Made by a program: the position numbers and the translations under genes. Source: Rathayibacter sp. VKM Ac-2857 (GTDB lineage Bacteria; Actinomycetota; Actinomycetes; Actinomycetales; Microbacteriaceae). Taken from it: a stretch of DNA of 64,000 bases. Under the pieces are notes generated by a model. That model saw nothing but the letters and a program-made list of their open reading frames with translations, had not been told where the DNA came from and ran no database searches. The stretch spans positions 909,775 through 973,774 of the forward strand of contig NZ_JABMLE010000002.1 in assembly GCF_013205025.1 (NCBI RefSeq), in the 5' to 3' direction. This document shows positions 1-11,536 of this stretch, one piece after another (position 1 is the first letter of the stretch; every line of letters starts with the position of its first letter).

Positions 1-498
1 CGGCCCGTCACCACCCACGTCGGCGCGCTGATGCTGGTCGCCCGCGGCCTCGCCTACGGGCTCCAGGCCGTGCTGCTGCTCGCCGGCGCCGCCTCGCTCG
101 ACGATCTGACCTGGCTCGACGGCGGAACCGCCACCGCGGGCGGCTCGACGCTCGACGAGGCCTCGACCCGGCCGCTCGCGGTGGGCGTCCTCAGCGCCGC
201 GATGCTCCTCTGGCTGCTCCTCGGCGCACTCGTGCTCCGCGGCTCCGGGACGGCCCGCACGCTCGCCCTCTCCTCCAGCCTGCTCAGCACGATCACCGCC
301 TTCGTCGCCGTGCTGCAGGGCGGCGCGGCGATCAGCCTGCAGACCAACCTCGGCAGCGTCGCCTTCGACATCCTCGTGCTGCTCGCCCTCTCGAGCCGCA
401 GCTCCCGCGACTACGCCGCCGCGAAGAGCCGCCTCCGCGCCTCACGACGCGTCGAGGCGAAGAACCGGCGGCGCACCCGCGGACGGGCGACGATCTAG
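1..498 (+). CDS. Membrane protein of unknown function, 5' end outside the window
   Basis: The reading frame is open from base 1, so the start codon lies upstream. The Met at base 31 is probably internal. The visible 165 residues hold three to four hydrophobic segments (about 15-30, 60-80, 85-105 and 115-130) and end in a basic Arg/Lys-rich cytoplasmic tail. I do not recognise the family. Its TAG stop overlaps the TAG stop of the convergent DUF2207 gene through a shared CTAG, so the two transcripts meet tail to tail without a terminator between them. Confidence 0.7.
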   Translation, partial: RPVTTHVGALMLVARGLAYGLQAVLLLAGAASLDDLTWLDGGTATAGGSTLDEASTRPLAVGVLSAAMLLWLLLGALVLRGSGTARTLALSSSLLSTITAFVAVLQGGAAISLQTNLGSVAFDILVLLALSSRSSRDYAAAKSRLRASRRVEAKNRRRTRGRATI

Positions 499-2426
499 AC
501 CCCGCCGCCTCCGCCGCCCCCGCCGCCACCACCCGAGCTGCCGCCACCGCCGGCGCCGCCGCTCGACGAGCTCGACGACGAACCGACGTAGCTCGACGCG
601 GTCGAGGAGAACGACGCGACGCTCCCGGCGAACGCCGCCGCCTGGAAGCCGGCCCGCCCCGAGTACCAGCCCGGGCTCTCCCCCGTCTGCTCGTAGGCCG
701 TAGCGAGCGCCGCCGACCACTCCTTCTCGAGCCCGAGCAGGACGGCCCACGGCAGCAGCCGCTCCGTGACCTCGACGACCTCGACCGGTCCGACGCTGCG
801 CCGGTCGGCGCCCTTCGGCGACTGCAGCATCGCGAACCGGTCGGCCTCGGCCAAGCGCAGGTACAGCTCGAGGCCCTTCAGGTGGTCCCGCAGCTCAGCG
901 CCCGCGGCGGTCAACGGCACCTTCGCGAGGAGCACGCAGACCACGGCGCCGACGGCCACCGCCACCAGGACCAGGACCAGCGGCAGCGCACCGCCGAGCA
1001 CCGCCCCGAGCAGCAGCGCTCCGGACACCACGGCGCCGACGGCCGCGACCACCGCGAGCAGGATCAGGAGCACCGAGCCGCGCACCGTCCCCGGGCGCCG
1101 CAGCCCCTCCTCCACGACCCGCTTCGACAGGCCCGTCTGGAACGCCGACACGGCCTTGCCGAACTCCTTGTCCTTCGCGCTCAGATCGCGCACGGCCCCC
1201 GGCTCGGGTGAGGCTCCGAAGGCGATGTCGAAGAACTCCCGATCGAGCGGAGCGACGGGCCTCGGCCGACCCGCACGCCGCGGCCCTGCCGTCCCCGGGT
1301 CGAGCACCCGGAGGAGGAAGCCCGGCTTCCTGCCCGAGTCCTTCTCCTCCACTCGGACCAGCCCGCGCACCGCCGCATCGAGGAACGCGGCGGCCGGCGC
1401 GCGAGCCCCCTTCCCGCGCAACGCCGCCGCGAGGAAGAGCCCCTCCGCGGGCGGCTCGTACTCGGCGATCACGGTCGGGCGCCCGGGAGCATCGCGCAGC
1501 ACGGTCACCCGACGCCGGACGGCCGCGACCAGCACTCCGAGCAGCACGAGCAGCGACGCCAGCTGCACCCAGGCCCAGGCCGAGGCGAAGTAGCCGTCGT
1601 CGCGCGGCGTGAAGGTCCCCGGCGCGAAGCCGACCGCGACGGTCACGTTCTCGCCCGCCGCAAGGTCGGTGCCGCTCGCGGTCACCACGGAGCCGTCGCG
1701 GCCGATCGAGCAGCCGTCGGTGGAGCCGGCCGAGCCGCGGTAGCAGGACGCGGTCCCGGTCGCCGCCTCGGCCAGACCGTCGGAGAGCCGGATCCGGATG
1801 TCGTAGCGGTCGAAGGGCTGCCGCCACTGGGTGCCGTTCGCGTCCCAGTAGAACTCGTCCTCGCCGCTCCGCGTTCCGGAGCCGGGCAGCGTCACGTCGT
1901 GCTGGGTGTAGGTGAAGACGTAGGTCTGGCTGCCGCTCACGAAGCCGTCCGCGGCGCTCGTCACGAGGAGGATCCCGTCCTCGGTCTCGGTGTCGACGGG
2001 TCGGGTACTCCCGGTCTCGTCGGTCACGGACACCAGGTCGACGCCGGTCGGGTAGCCCTCGTACTCCAGCGGGATCGCGCGCTGCATCCCGCGGTTCTGG
2101 TCCTCTGGGAACTCGGCGACGAAGGTCTCGACGGTGGTCAGTGTCGAGCGCCCCTCCGCGTCCCGGCCCAGCCCGTAGTCGACGGCGTAGCGGGAGAAGC
2201 GGAAGTCGTCGACGCCGCGCGCGAGGCCGCCCACGGGAGCGGCGGCGGCAGGGTCCGCGGGAGCCCCGGCCACCGAGGGTACGGCCGCGACCGCCGCGGG
2301 CGCCCCCGCGAGCGCAGCCACGAGAAGCACACCCGCCGCTCCCGCGGACAGCCCGGGTCCGCGCGCTCCGGAGCCCCGCCCCCTCGGCGTGATCGCGGAC
2401 AGGAGCCGGCGGAGCGTCCTCATCAT
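495..2426 (-). CDS. DUF2207 family predicted membrane protein
   Basis: A 643-residue protein with the DUF2207 architecture. It has an N-terminal membrane or signal segment (about 25-48), a beta-rich external domain (about 70-275, starting DDFRFSRYAVDYGL), a membrane helix near 283-300, a cytoplasmic part and two more helices near 450-500. The tail is almost pure Ser/Gly, as is typical of this family, whose function is unknown. A -10-like TACGCT at 2434-2439 lies 7 nt before the ATG, so the mRNA is probably leaderless. It is the last gene of the run clpC-argA-secreted protein-DUF2207, each gene with its own promoter. Confidence 0.85.
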   Translation of the reverse strand: MMRTLRRLLSAITPRGRGSGARGPGLSAGAAGVLLVAALAGAPAAVAAVPSVAGAPADPAAAAPVGGLARGVDDFRFSRYAVDYGLGRDAEGRSTLTTVETFVAEFPEDQNRGMQRAIPLEYEGYPTGVDLVSVTDETGSTRPVDTETEDGILLVTSAADGFVSGSQTYVFTYTQHDVTLPGSGTRSGEDEFYWDANGTQWRQPFDRYDIRIRLSDGLAEAATGTASCYRGSAGSTDGCSIGRDGSVVTASGTDLAAGENVTVAVGFAPGTFTPRDDGYFASAWAWVQLASLLVLLGVLVAAVRRRVTVLRDAPGRPTVIAEYEPPAEGLFLAAALRGKGARAPAAAFLDAAVRGLVRVEEKDSGRKPGFLLRVLDPGTAGPRRAGRPRPVAPLDREFFDIAFGASPEPGAVRDLSAKDKEFGKAVSAFQTGLSKRVVEEGLRRPGTVRGSVLLILLAVVAAVGAVVSGALLLGAVLGGALPLVLVLVAVAVGAVVCVLLAKVPLTAAGAELRDHLKGLELYLRLAEADRFAMLQSPKGADRRSVGPVEVVEVTERLLPWAVLLGLEKEWSAALATAYEQTGESPGWYSGRAGFQAAAFAGSVASFSSTASSYVGSSSSSSSGGAGGGGSSGGGGGGGGGGGV

Positions 2427-2490
2427 GTCCGTGAGCGTACGCGCGCGTGTTCCGCGCCACCTCCCCCTGAAGGGCGACAGGCGGGACGGA

Positions 2491-3114
2491 CTACTGCAGC
2501 AGGAACTGCGTCGGCGACCCCGAGGGGATCCCCGCGACCGACACCGACAGGTTGTACGCCGCGCCGCCCGCCTCGACGGCCTCGCGCCCGCCGGAGCAGG
2601 TGTCGGGCGAGGAGCGCGTGCGGTCCCAGGTGATCGAGCTGCCCGTGACCGAGGTGCCGGCCGGCAGCAGGATCGGGAGGTCGGACGCGCCCGTCTGGCA
2701 GTCGGTCGAGGTCCAGACCGGGTCCGAGCCGCTGCTGATCGTGAAGACCTGCCCGCTCGTCCCCGCGTCGATGACGCAGTCGGCGCTGGAGATGTTCGCG
2801 AGCGAGAGGGAGAGCTGCGGTGCCTCGTCCGGCCCGTAGCTCGTCGCGTCGGTGACGGCCGTGACCGCGACGGTGTCCGCGGTGCAGGCGGCGGCGTCGG
2901 CGGGCGGCGAGCCCTCCGGCGCCGTCGACGGATAGAGCGTCGGCAGCGCCGAGGCCGTCGGACTCGCGCTCTCGGCGGCCCCGCGCGCTCCCGCCCACGG
3001 CTGGAGTGAGACCACCGCGGCGATCGCGGCGATGATCACGAGTAGCGCGAGGATCAGGCCGGCCCTGCGCCGCCGGTAGACCCGGGAGGGCAGGCGGCGG
3101 GGAGGCGGAGTCAC
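2491..3114 (-). CDS. Membrane-anchored extracytoplasmic protein, unknown function
   Basis: A 207-residue protein with a basic N-terminus, one hydrophobic anchor (about 20-38), a Ser/Thr/Pro-rich linker and a C-terminal beta-rich domain. Three Cys pairs are plausible (ACTADT, DCVIDAG, DCQTG, DTCSGG), a pattern of small cell-surface domains in actinobacteria. Start choice: the in-frame GTG at 3120 abuts the -10-like TAGCCT (3121-3126), whereas GTG at 3114 lies 6 nt downstream of it, the usual leaderless distance here, so I start at 3114. No enzymatic motif is visible; a DUF4232-like fold is possible but not shown. Confidence 0.75.
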   Translation of the reverse strand: MTPPPRRLPSRVYRRRRAGLILALLVIIAAIAAVVSLQPWAGARGAAESASPTASALPTLYPSTAPEGSPPADAAACTADTVAVTAVTDATSYGPDEAPQLSLSLANISSADCVIDAGTSGQVFTISSGSDPVWTSTDCQTGASDLPILLPAGTSVTGSSITWDRTRSSPDTCSGGREAVEAGGAAYNLSVSVAGIPSGSPTQFLLQ

Positions 3115-3140
3115 CGACACAGGCTACGACGTGCGCGCGC

Positions 3141-3650
3141 TCAGAGCGTCTTGAGCATGCGGGTGTTGCCGAGCGTGTTCGGCTTCACCCGGGCGAGGTC
3201 GAGGAACTCGGCGACACCCTCGTCGGGCGAGCGCAGCAGCTCGGCGTACACCTCGGGGTCGACGACCTTCTCACCGATCGGCGCGTAGCCGTGGCGCTCG
3301 AAGAAGCCGACCTCGAAGGTCAAGCAGAACAGGCGCTTCAGCCCGAGCTCGCGCGCGTCGTTCTCGAGGCGCTCCAGGATGTGGTGGCCCACGCCCCGGC
3401 CGAGCCAGTCCTTCGCGACGGCGAGGGTGCGCACCTCCGCGATGTCGTCCCACATCACGTGCAGCGCGCCGCAGCCGATGGCGGTGCCGTCACCGGACTC
3501 CGCGATCCGGAACTCCTGCACGGCGCCGTAGAGCACCACGCGGTCCTTGCCGAGGAGGATGCGCTCGTTGACGAGCGGCTCGCTGAGCTCCTGGATGAAG
3601 GGGACGTCGCTCGTGCGCGCGCGGCGCACCGGGTACTTCCAATCGGCCAT
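3141..3650 (-). CDS. argA: Amino-acid N-acetyltransferase (glutamate N-acetyltransferase)
   Basis: A 169-residue GNAT enzyme closely resembling the short actinobacterial ArgA (mycobacterial Rv2747 type), which makes N-acetylglutamate, the first step of arginine synthesis. The N-terminal RRARTSDVPFIQEL, the acetyl-CoA loop LGRGVGHH (83-90) and the C-terminal VAEFLDLARVKPNTLGNTRM are hallmark stretches. It lacks the amino-acid-kinase domain of E. coli ArgA, which is normal for this lineage. The -10-like TACGCT at 3657-3662 is 6 nt before the ATG (leaderless). It follows clpC on the same strand but a hairpin separates them. Confidence 0.92.
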   Translation of the reverse strand: MADWKYPVRRARTSDVPFIQELSEPLVNERILLGKDRVVLYGAVQEFRIAESGDGTAIGCGALHVMWDDIAEVRTLAVAKDWLGRGVGHHILERLENDARELGLKRLFCLTFEVGFFERHGYAPIGEKVVDPEVYAELLRSPDEGVAEFLDLARVKPNTLGNTRMLKTL

Positions 3651-3676
3651 CCGACAAGCGTACGGCCGAACGACGA

Positions 3677-3710
3677 CGAGCCCGTCCCTCCGCGAGGAGG
3701 AACGGGCTCG
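3677..3710 (-). terminator. Hairpin terminator after clpC
   Basis: Inverted repeat CGAGCCCGT (3677-3685) / ACGGGCTCG (3702-3710), with a further CTCC/GGAG pairing in the loop. It lies just after the clpC stop and before argA. The tail is not a pure T run, common in high-GC genomes. Confidence 0.65.
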
Positions 3711-3729
3711 CTGTCGTGCTGTGCGGGTG

Positions 3730-6240
<2,511 letters not shown>

Positions 6241-6286
6241 GCTGTCACTCCCTACAGAACCCGCAGGGGTGGGCTCCGATAGCTCG

Positions 6287-6334
6287 ACTGTAGCCAGCGC
6301 TCCCCCCGGTCGGACCCCCTGTTCGCCCTGGGCG
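6287..6334 (-). promoter_or_regulatory. clpC promoter with ClgR-like activator box
   Basis: On the coding strand CGCCCAGGGCGAAC (6334-6321) fits the ClgR half-site pattern CGC-Y-N-A-N-R-GCG-WWS as I recall it from corynebacteria. The putative -10 TACAGT lies at 6292-6287, exactly 28 nt after the box. The same 14-mer and spacing recur upstream of ftsH. ClgR activates clp genes in actinobacteria; assignment to ClgR is inference. Confidence 0.6.
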
Positions 6335-6483
6335 TGAGGGGGGTGCCCGGTCGCGGCCGTGCGGCGGCGCCGACGTCCCGCGACACGTCCGCCTCCGGGC
6401 GGATGCGGCACGGTCTCCCGTGCGGGATCGTGACTCAGCGCTCTCGCCCCGAGAGCCTCGATCACCTGGGGGACCAGCACCAC

Positions 6484-7476
6484 ATGACACGACTCGCACC
6501 ACCCTTCGCCCGCGGCGCCGTCGCCGCCACCGCCGCCGCTCTCGGCCTCGCGCTGCTGGCGGCGACGCCCGCCTCGGCCGCCGAGATCGAGGGCGAGGAG
6601 ATCTTCGAGTACAACGGAGGCGGCATCACCGTCGACGCAGGTCCCGAGTACGCCGGCTACGACGTGTTCGTGCAGTCGCAGGTCCCGCGCACCGTCGAGG
6701 GCTACGAGGGCGGTGGGGTCTGGAACATCCGCAAGGCGTCGCTGGACGCTGAGGGCACCGCCCGCGTCGTCAACTTCGCCGGACCGACGAACCTCTACTT
6801 CTTCAGCCCGAGCGCTGCGCAGCCGGGCCTCGAGCTGCCCGAGCCCGATGCGAGGGCGGCCATCTACCGCGGCGGCGAGATCGAGTATGACGTCGACCCG
6901 GAGGCCGGCACCGCCGTCGTCGACGGGGCCGTCCCGACGGTCACGGCGCCCGCCCTGACCGACCTGCAGACGTACGGCACCCCGCTCACGCTCGCGACCG
7001 TCCAGCCGTCGAGCTACACGGTCGACGAGGCGTTCGACCTCACGTTCTCCGAGCTGTACTGGGCGGGGCCGGGCGACCTCGACGGGCAGGCGACCAGCAC
7101 CGTCGTCTACTCGGAGCCGACCACCATCGGCACCGCGGCGATCGCCGGCGGCTCGGTCACCACCACCATCGGCGCCGAGTACACCACCGACCCGCACACG
7201 GTCGTGCTGCTGGACGGCTACGGCCGCGTGCTGTCGGCCGCGACGCTCGACGGCGGTGCCGCCGCTCCGGAGGCCGAGCCGACGGCGACGCCGACCACGA
7301 CCCCCGTGGCCGTGGCTCCGGTCGCGAACACCGGATCGAAGCCGGGCGCGAAGCCCGGCGCTCACCTCGCGGAGACCGGCGTCGAGGCCGGCCCGATCGC
7401 CCTGCTGGCGAGCGGCCTGCTCGCCGCAGGCTTCGGCGGACTCGTCCTCGCCCGCCGTCGCCGCGTGAGCGCCTGA
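6484..7476 (+). CDS. Sortase-anchored (LAETG) surface protein
   Basis: A 330-residue exported protein with a signal peptide (1 to about 31, ending ATPASA), an extracellular beta-rich region of no recognised family, and a Pro/Thr-rich spacer. The C-terminal sorting signal is LAETG followed by a hydrophobic helix and the ARRRR tail. LAxTG is the motif of class E sortases in high-GC actinobacteria; no sortase gene is in this window. The start was chosen at 6484 because it gives the signal peptide and has GGGGGA 10 nt upstream. It is divergent from clpC. Confidence 0.8.
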   Translation: MTRLAPPFARGAVAATAAALGLALLAATPASAAEIEGEEIFEYNGGGITVDAGPEYAGYDVFVQSQVPRTVEGYEGGGVWNIRKASLDAEGTARVVNFAGPTNLYFFSPSAAQPGLELPEPDARAAIYRGGEIEYDVDPEAGTAVVDGAVPTVTAPALTDLQTYGTPLTLATVQPSSYTVDEAFDLTFSELYWAGPGDLDGQATSTVVYSEPTTIGTAAIAGGSVTTTIGAEYTTDPHTVVLLDGYGRVLSAATLDGGAAAPEAEPTATPTTTPVAVAPVANTGSKPGAKPGAHLAETGVEAGPIALLASGLLAAGFGGLVLARRRRVSA

Positions 7477-7505
7477 CGCACCACTCCGGAGCGGAGCGGA
7501 CCGGA

Positions 7506-8918
7506 GTGCGCGAGCACGCCGGTCCGCCCGCTCCCGGCACGACGAGGCGAGCACTGCTGGCGGTGCTCGCCTCCTCCGTGCTCCCCGGGCTCGGCCACCG
7601 GATGCTCGGGCGCCGGCGAGCGGCGGCCGTCCGCGCCGGCCTCGCCGCGCTCGCCGTCCTCGGGATCGCCCTCGGCGCCTGGACCGCGTCCTCCGACCCC
7701 GCCGCGCTCGTCGGTGCCGCGACGGACACCCGCGTCCTGCTGCTGCTCGGCGCGCTCGGCGCGCTGATCGGCCTGTTCTGGATCTCGGGCCCGATCGCCG
7801 CCGCCCTGCTCGCCCGGCGCACCGCGGCACCACGGGCGGCGCTCGCACTCGTCACCGCGCTGGCCGTGCTCGCGCCCCTCGCTGCGACCACCTGGTGGGT
7901 CTCGACCGTCTCGGCCCAGCACCGCCTGCTGACGGCTGTCTCGGCGTCGGGGCGCGGCGTGGAGCCCGTCGACGGCCGCTACACGATCCTGCTGATGGGC
8001 CTCGACGACGACCCGCTGCGCGACCAGGTCCTCCTGCCCGACTCCCTCACCGTCGTCAGCGTCGACGCGGTCACCGGGCGGAGCGTGCTGTTCGGTGTCC
8101 CGCGCACCGCCGCCAACTTCCTCTACCCGCCCGGCTCCGCGATGGCGGCCGCCCTCCCCGAGGGGACCCGCTGCCTCGCCGGCTGCGGGGTCAACCACAC
8201 CTATCAGTACGGGCTCGAGCACCCGGAGCTCTACCCCGGCAGCGCGGACCCGGGCGCGGACGCCGTGCGGGAGGCGGTCAGCGGCTACACGGGCCTGCCC
8301 GTGCAGGCGACGGTCTCGATCCGGATGACCGGCTTCGTCGAGCTCGTCGACGCGCTCGGCGGCGTCTCGGTCGTGGTCGGCCGCCCCGTCCTGCAGGCGG
8401 GCGTGCCCGACGACGGCAGCGGGCGCCCGGTCGAGTACGGTCCGCCGATCGAGGCCGGCCTCCAGCACCTGGACGGCGGCGAGGCGCTCTGGTTCGCCCG
8501 CTCGCGGGTGAACACCTCCGACGCCGACCGCTCCGAGCGGCAGGGCTGCCTGCAGGCCGCGCTGTTCCGCCAGGCCGACCCGCTGACGGTGCTGACCCGC
8601 TTCCAGGCGATCGCCCGCGCGGGCGGCGAGAACGTCTCGACGAGCCTCCCCGCGGAGTCCCTGCCCGCGCTCGCCCGCCTCGCCGTCGCGGCCCGCGCGC
8701 ACCCGTTCGTGCGCGTCGAGCTCGGCCTGCCGCTGACCCTCCCCGAGCAGCCCGACATCAACCTGGTCCACCGGACGGTCGCCGAGGCGATCGCCGGGAC
8801 CCGCGAGGAGGACGCCTCGACGATCGAGGTCCCGGCAGCGGACGCCCCGGTCGAGGGACCGGCGGTGACCGCTCCGGCCGGCCCGGACGGGGCGGAACCC
8901 GCCTGCAGCGTTCCGTGA
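7506..8918 (+). CDS. LytR-CpsA-Psr (LCP) family cell-wall glycopolymer ligase
   Basis: A 470-residue membrane protein. The first ~130 residues hold about four hydrophobic segments, more than the single anchor usual in the family. The LCP domain follows from about 155: YTILLMGLDDD, then DSLTVVSVDAVTGRSVLFGVPRTAANF, matching the family's Asp/Arg phosphate-binding core, and a later EALWFARSRVNTSDADRSERQ segment with the conserved R-x-R and D-R-R-like positions. LCP proteins transfer undecaprenyl-linked polymers to peptidoglycan. The GTG start at 7506 lies in the 3' arm of a hairpin (7482-7508). Confidence 0.87.
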   Translation: MREHAGPPAPGTTRRALLAVLASSVLPGLGHRMLGRRRAAAVRAGLAALAVLGIALGAWTASSDPAALVGAATDTRVLLLLGALGALIGLFWISGPIAAALLARRTAAPRAALALVTALAVLAPLAATTWWVSTVSAQHRLLTAVSASGRGVEPVDGRYTILLMGLDDDPLRDQVLLPDSLTVVSVDAVTGRSVLFGVPRTAANFLYPPGSAMAAALPEGTRCLAGCGVNHTYQYGLEHPELYPGSADPGADAVREAVSGYTGLPVQATVSIRMTGFVELVDALGGVSVVVGRPVLQAGVPDDGSGRPVEYGPPIEAGLQHLDGGEALWFARSRVNTSDADRSERQGCLQAALFRQADPLTVLTRFQAIARAGGENVSTSLPAESLPALARLAVAARAHPFVRVELGLPLTLPEQPDINLVHRTVAEAIAGTREEDASTIEVPAADAPVEGPAVTAPAGPDGAEPACSVP

Positions 8919-8958
8919 ACCGCCGCCACAGATCTATGCAGAGGCATACACTTCCGGC

Positions 8959-9966
8959 ATGAGCGACCTGGAGAAGCACCCGGAGGAGCACCCGGTGCCC
9001 GCCGGGCGCAGCACCGCCGTCGAGAGCCCCGCCGTTCCCAGCCCCGTCGTCGAGATCCTCGAGGCGCGCCTGGTGCCGCTCGGCGGACCCCGCGCGATCG
9101 AGGTGCGGCGCACCCTCCCCCAGCGCTCGCGCTCCACGATCGGCGCCTGGTGCTTCGCCGACCACTACGGCCCCGTGCGCCTCGGCGCGGAGGCGGGCAT
9201 GGACGTCCCGCCGCACCCGCACACCGGGCTGCAGACCGTCAGCTGGCTCTTCGAGGGCGAGATCGACCACCGCGACAGCGTCGGCAGCCACCAGCTGGTG
9301 CGTCCGGGCGAGCTCTACCTGATGACCGCGGGGCGCGGCATCTCGCACTCCGAGGTCTCCACCGGCACCGAGCCCGTGCTGCACGGCGTGCAGCTCTGGG
9401 TGGCGCTGCCCGAGGAGGCGCGCCTGGGCGACCCGTTCTTCGAGCACCACCGCGGCGTCCGCGTCGCACTGCCCGGCGCGGTGGCGCAGGTCTTCGTCGG
9501 CGAGCTGCTCGGCGCCTCCGTTCCCGCGAGCGTGTTCACCCCGCTCGTCGCCGCGCAGCTCGACCTCGAGCCCGGCGCGCGCGTCGAGATCCCGCTCGAG
9601 GCGGCCTGGGAGTACGGCGTGCTGGTCGATTCCGGCCCGATCGCCGTGGACGGCGTGGACGTGGCCCGCTCCGACCTCGCCTACCTCGCGCCCGGCCGCG
9701 ACGCGCTCGTGCTCAGCGCCGGCGACGAGGGTGCGCGCGTGGTGCTGATCGGCGGCGAGCCGTTCCCCGACCAGCTGGTGATGTGGTGGAACTTCGTCGG
9801 CCGCAGCCACGACGACGTCGCCGCCGCGCGCGAGCGCTGGCAGGACGACGTCATCGCCGGCGGGGACGCGGACGGCCCGTTCGGCACGGTCGCGGGCTAC
9901 CCGGGCCGAGCCCTGCCCGCGCCGACGCTGCCGACGGTCCGGCTGAAGCCGCGCCGGCGCGCCTGA
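8959..9966 (+). CDS. Pirin family protein
   Basis: A 335-residue bicupin of the pirin family. The N-terminal cupin carries the metal-binding pattern (HPHTGLQTVSWLFEGEIDHRDS, then EL..MTAGRGISHSE); the C-terminal Pirin_C region follows from about 190. Family members include quercetin dioxygenases and redox-sensing regulators, so the exact role is open. The -10-like TACACT (8947-8952) lies 6 nt before the ATG, which suggests a leaderless mRNA. It converges on the NADH dehydrogenase gene 24 nt downstream. Confidence 0.9.
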   Translation: MSDLEKHPEEHPVPAGRSTAVESPAVPSPVVEILEARLVPLGGPRAIEVRRTLPQRSRSTIGAWCFADHYGPVRLGAEAGMDVPPHPHTGLQTVSWLFEGEIDHRDSVGSHQLVRPGELYLMTAGRGISHSEVSTGTEPVLHGVQLWVALPEEARLGDPFFEHHRGVRVALPGAVAQVFVGELLGASVPASVFTPLVAAQLDLEPGARVEIPLEAAWEYGVLVDSGPIAVDGVDVARSDLAYLAPGRDALVLSAGDEGARVVLIGGEPFPDQLVMWWNFVGRSHDDVAAARERWQDDVIAGGDADGPFGTVAGYPGRALPAPTLPTVRLKPRRRA

Positions 9967-9990
9967 GGCGGCGCGCCGGCACCGGCCGGG

Positions 9991-11376
9991 TCAGGAGGCG
10001 CTGTCCGCCTTCTCCTTCGCGGCGCGCTTCTCGGCTGCCTCGCGGTCGGTCGCCTCGGCGGTCTCGCGGAAGGCGCGGCGCGGATCCTGCAGCGCGCTCA
10101 TCGGCGACAGGTCGCGGCGCGAGACCGCGTCGACGAGCCAGCCCGCGATGATCCGCCACTTGCGGTCGAAGGTCGGCATCGCCGCCCCGTGATAGGCGCG
10201 GTGCGCGAGCCAGGCGGGCAGCCCGCGCAGCTTCACGCCCTTGATCAGCCCGGCGCCCTTGCCGATCCCGTACTCGGCGACCGTGCCGACGGACACGTGC
10301 CGGTACTCCTCGACCGGGCCGCCGGTGATGTCGGCGATGATGTTGCGCGCCAGCAGCTTGGCCTGACGGACGGCGTTCTGGGCGTTCGGCGGGTAGTACG
10401 CGGGCTGCTTCGCGGCGGTGAGGTCGGGGACCTGCGCGCCGTCGCCGGCGGCCCAGGCCGAGCCGACGGGCTCGCCGTCCTCGGTGATCACCCGCAGGCG
10501 GGCGTCGGCCATCACGTGGCCCTTCGGCCCGCGCGGCGCGTCCGTGGCATCGAGGATCGGGTTCGGCTTGACGCCGGCGGTCCAGACGATCGTCGCGGTG
10601 GGGATCCGCTCGCCGCTGGAGAGCTCGACCACGCCGTCCTCGCAGGAGGGCATCGTGGTCTTCAGGTGCACGTGCACGCCGCGCTTGCGGAGGTGGTCGA
10701 GCGTCCAGACCGAGAGCTCCGGGCCGACCTCGGGCGCGACCCGGTCGAGCGCTTCGACGAGGTGCCAGGTGACGTCGCCCATCGACAGCGAGGGCTGCGC
10801 GGCGAGGGTGCGGCGGCTGAGGTCGAGCAGCTCGCTGAGCGCCTCGACCCCGGTGTAGCCGCCGCCGACGAAGACGAAGGTGAGCAGGCGCCGGCGCTCG
10901 GTCGGATCGGTGGTCAGGGCGGCCTTCGCGATGTTCTCGATGACGCGGTCGCGCAGGTGCGCGGCCTCCTCGACCGTCTTGAAGCCGATGGCGTGCTCGG
11001 CAAGACCGGGGGTCGGGAAGGTGCGGGTCACCGCACCGAGGGCGAAGACGACGTGGTCGAAGGGCAGCGTGCGACTGGTGCCGTCGATCGCCGCGACCGT
11101 CGCGGACCGGTCGGCCAGGCTGACGCCGGTGATCGCGCCGCGGACGATCCGGGTCCGCTTGAGCGCCTGCACCAGCGGCACGGTGACGTGCCGGGGCTGG
11201 ACGTGCCCGCCCGCCACCTCCGGCAGGAGCGGCTGGTAGGTCATGTAGGGGTTCGGCTCGACGACGGTGACGTCGATCGGCGTCGCTCCGCGGAGCTTCT
11301 CGAGGCCCCAGGCCGTGTAGAGGCCGACGTAGCCGCCGCCGAGGATGAGGATGCGCGTCGTTCTGGTCGCCGCCAT
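9991..11376 (-). CDS. Type II NADH dehydrogenase-like FAD/NAD(P)-dependent oxidoreductase
   Basis: A 461-residue two-dinucleotide-fold flavoprotein. The FAD motif is ILILGGGYVGLYTAWGLEKL near the N-terminus and the NADH motif FVFVGGGYTGVEALSEL lies near 160. The later WTAGVK and AAGDGAQVPD stretches are typical of NDH-2 enzymes, which pass electrons from NADH to menaquinone at the membrane without proton pumping. The ATG at 11376 was chosen because GAAGGGAA stands just upstream; the frame continues 16 codons further without support. Substrate (NADH versus other) is inferred. Confidence 0.85.
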   Translation of the reverse strand: MAATRTTRILILGGGYVGLYTAWGLEKLRGATPIDVTVVEPNPYMTYQPLLPEVAGGHVQPRHVTVPLVQALKRTRIVRGAITGVSLADRSATVAAIDGTSRTLPFDHVVFALGAVTRTFPTPGLAEHAIGFKTVEEAAHLRDRVIENIAKAALTTDPTERRRLLTFVFVGGGYTGVEALSELLDLSRRTLAAQPSLSMGDVTWHLVEALDRVAPEVGPELSVWTLDHLRKRGVHVHLKTTMPSCEDGVVELSSGERIPTATIVWTAGVKPNPILDATDAPRGPKGHVMADARLRVITEDGEPVGSAWAAGDGAQVPDLTAAKQPAYYPPNAQNAVRQAKLLARNIIADITGGPVEEYRHVSVGTVAEYGIGKGAGLIKGVKLRGLPAWLAHRAYHGAAMPTFDRKWRIIAGWLVDAVSRRDLSPMSALQDPRRAFRETAEATDREAAEKRAAKEKADSAS

Positions 11377-11536
11377 GACGTTTCCCTTCTGAAGGGCCGA
11401 CCCGGCAGGACCGGGCGCCCGCACCGTGCTGAGGACGCTCCGACGCTACGCCGGGCTCCGCGCGCGGACCAGGGCCTTGCGCGAGTCGCCACGGCCCGCA
11501 AGCACGGACCGCGGACGCTGCCGCGCAGGGGCGGCC

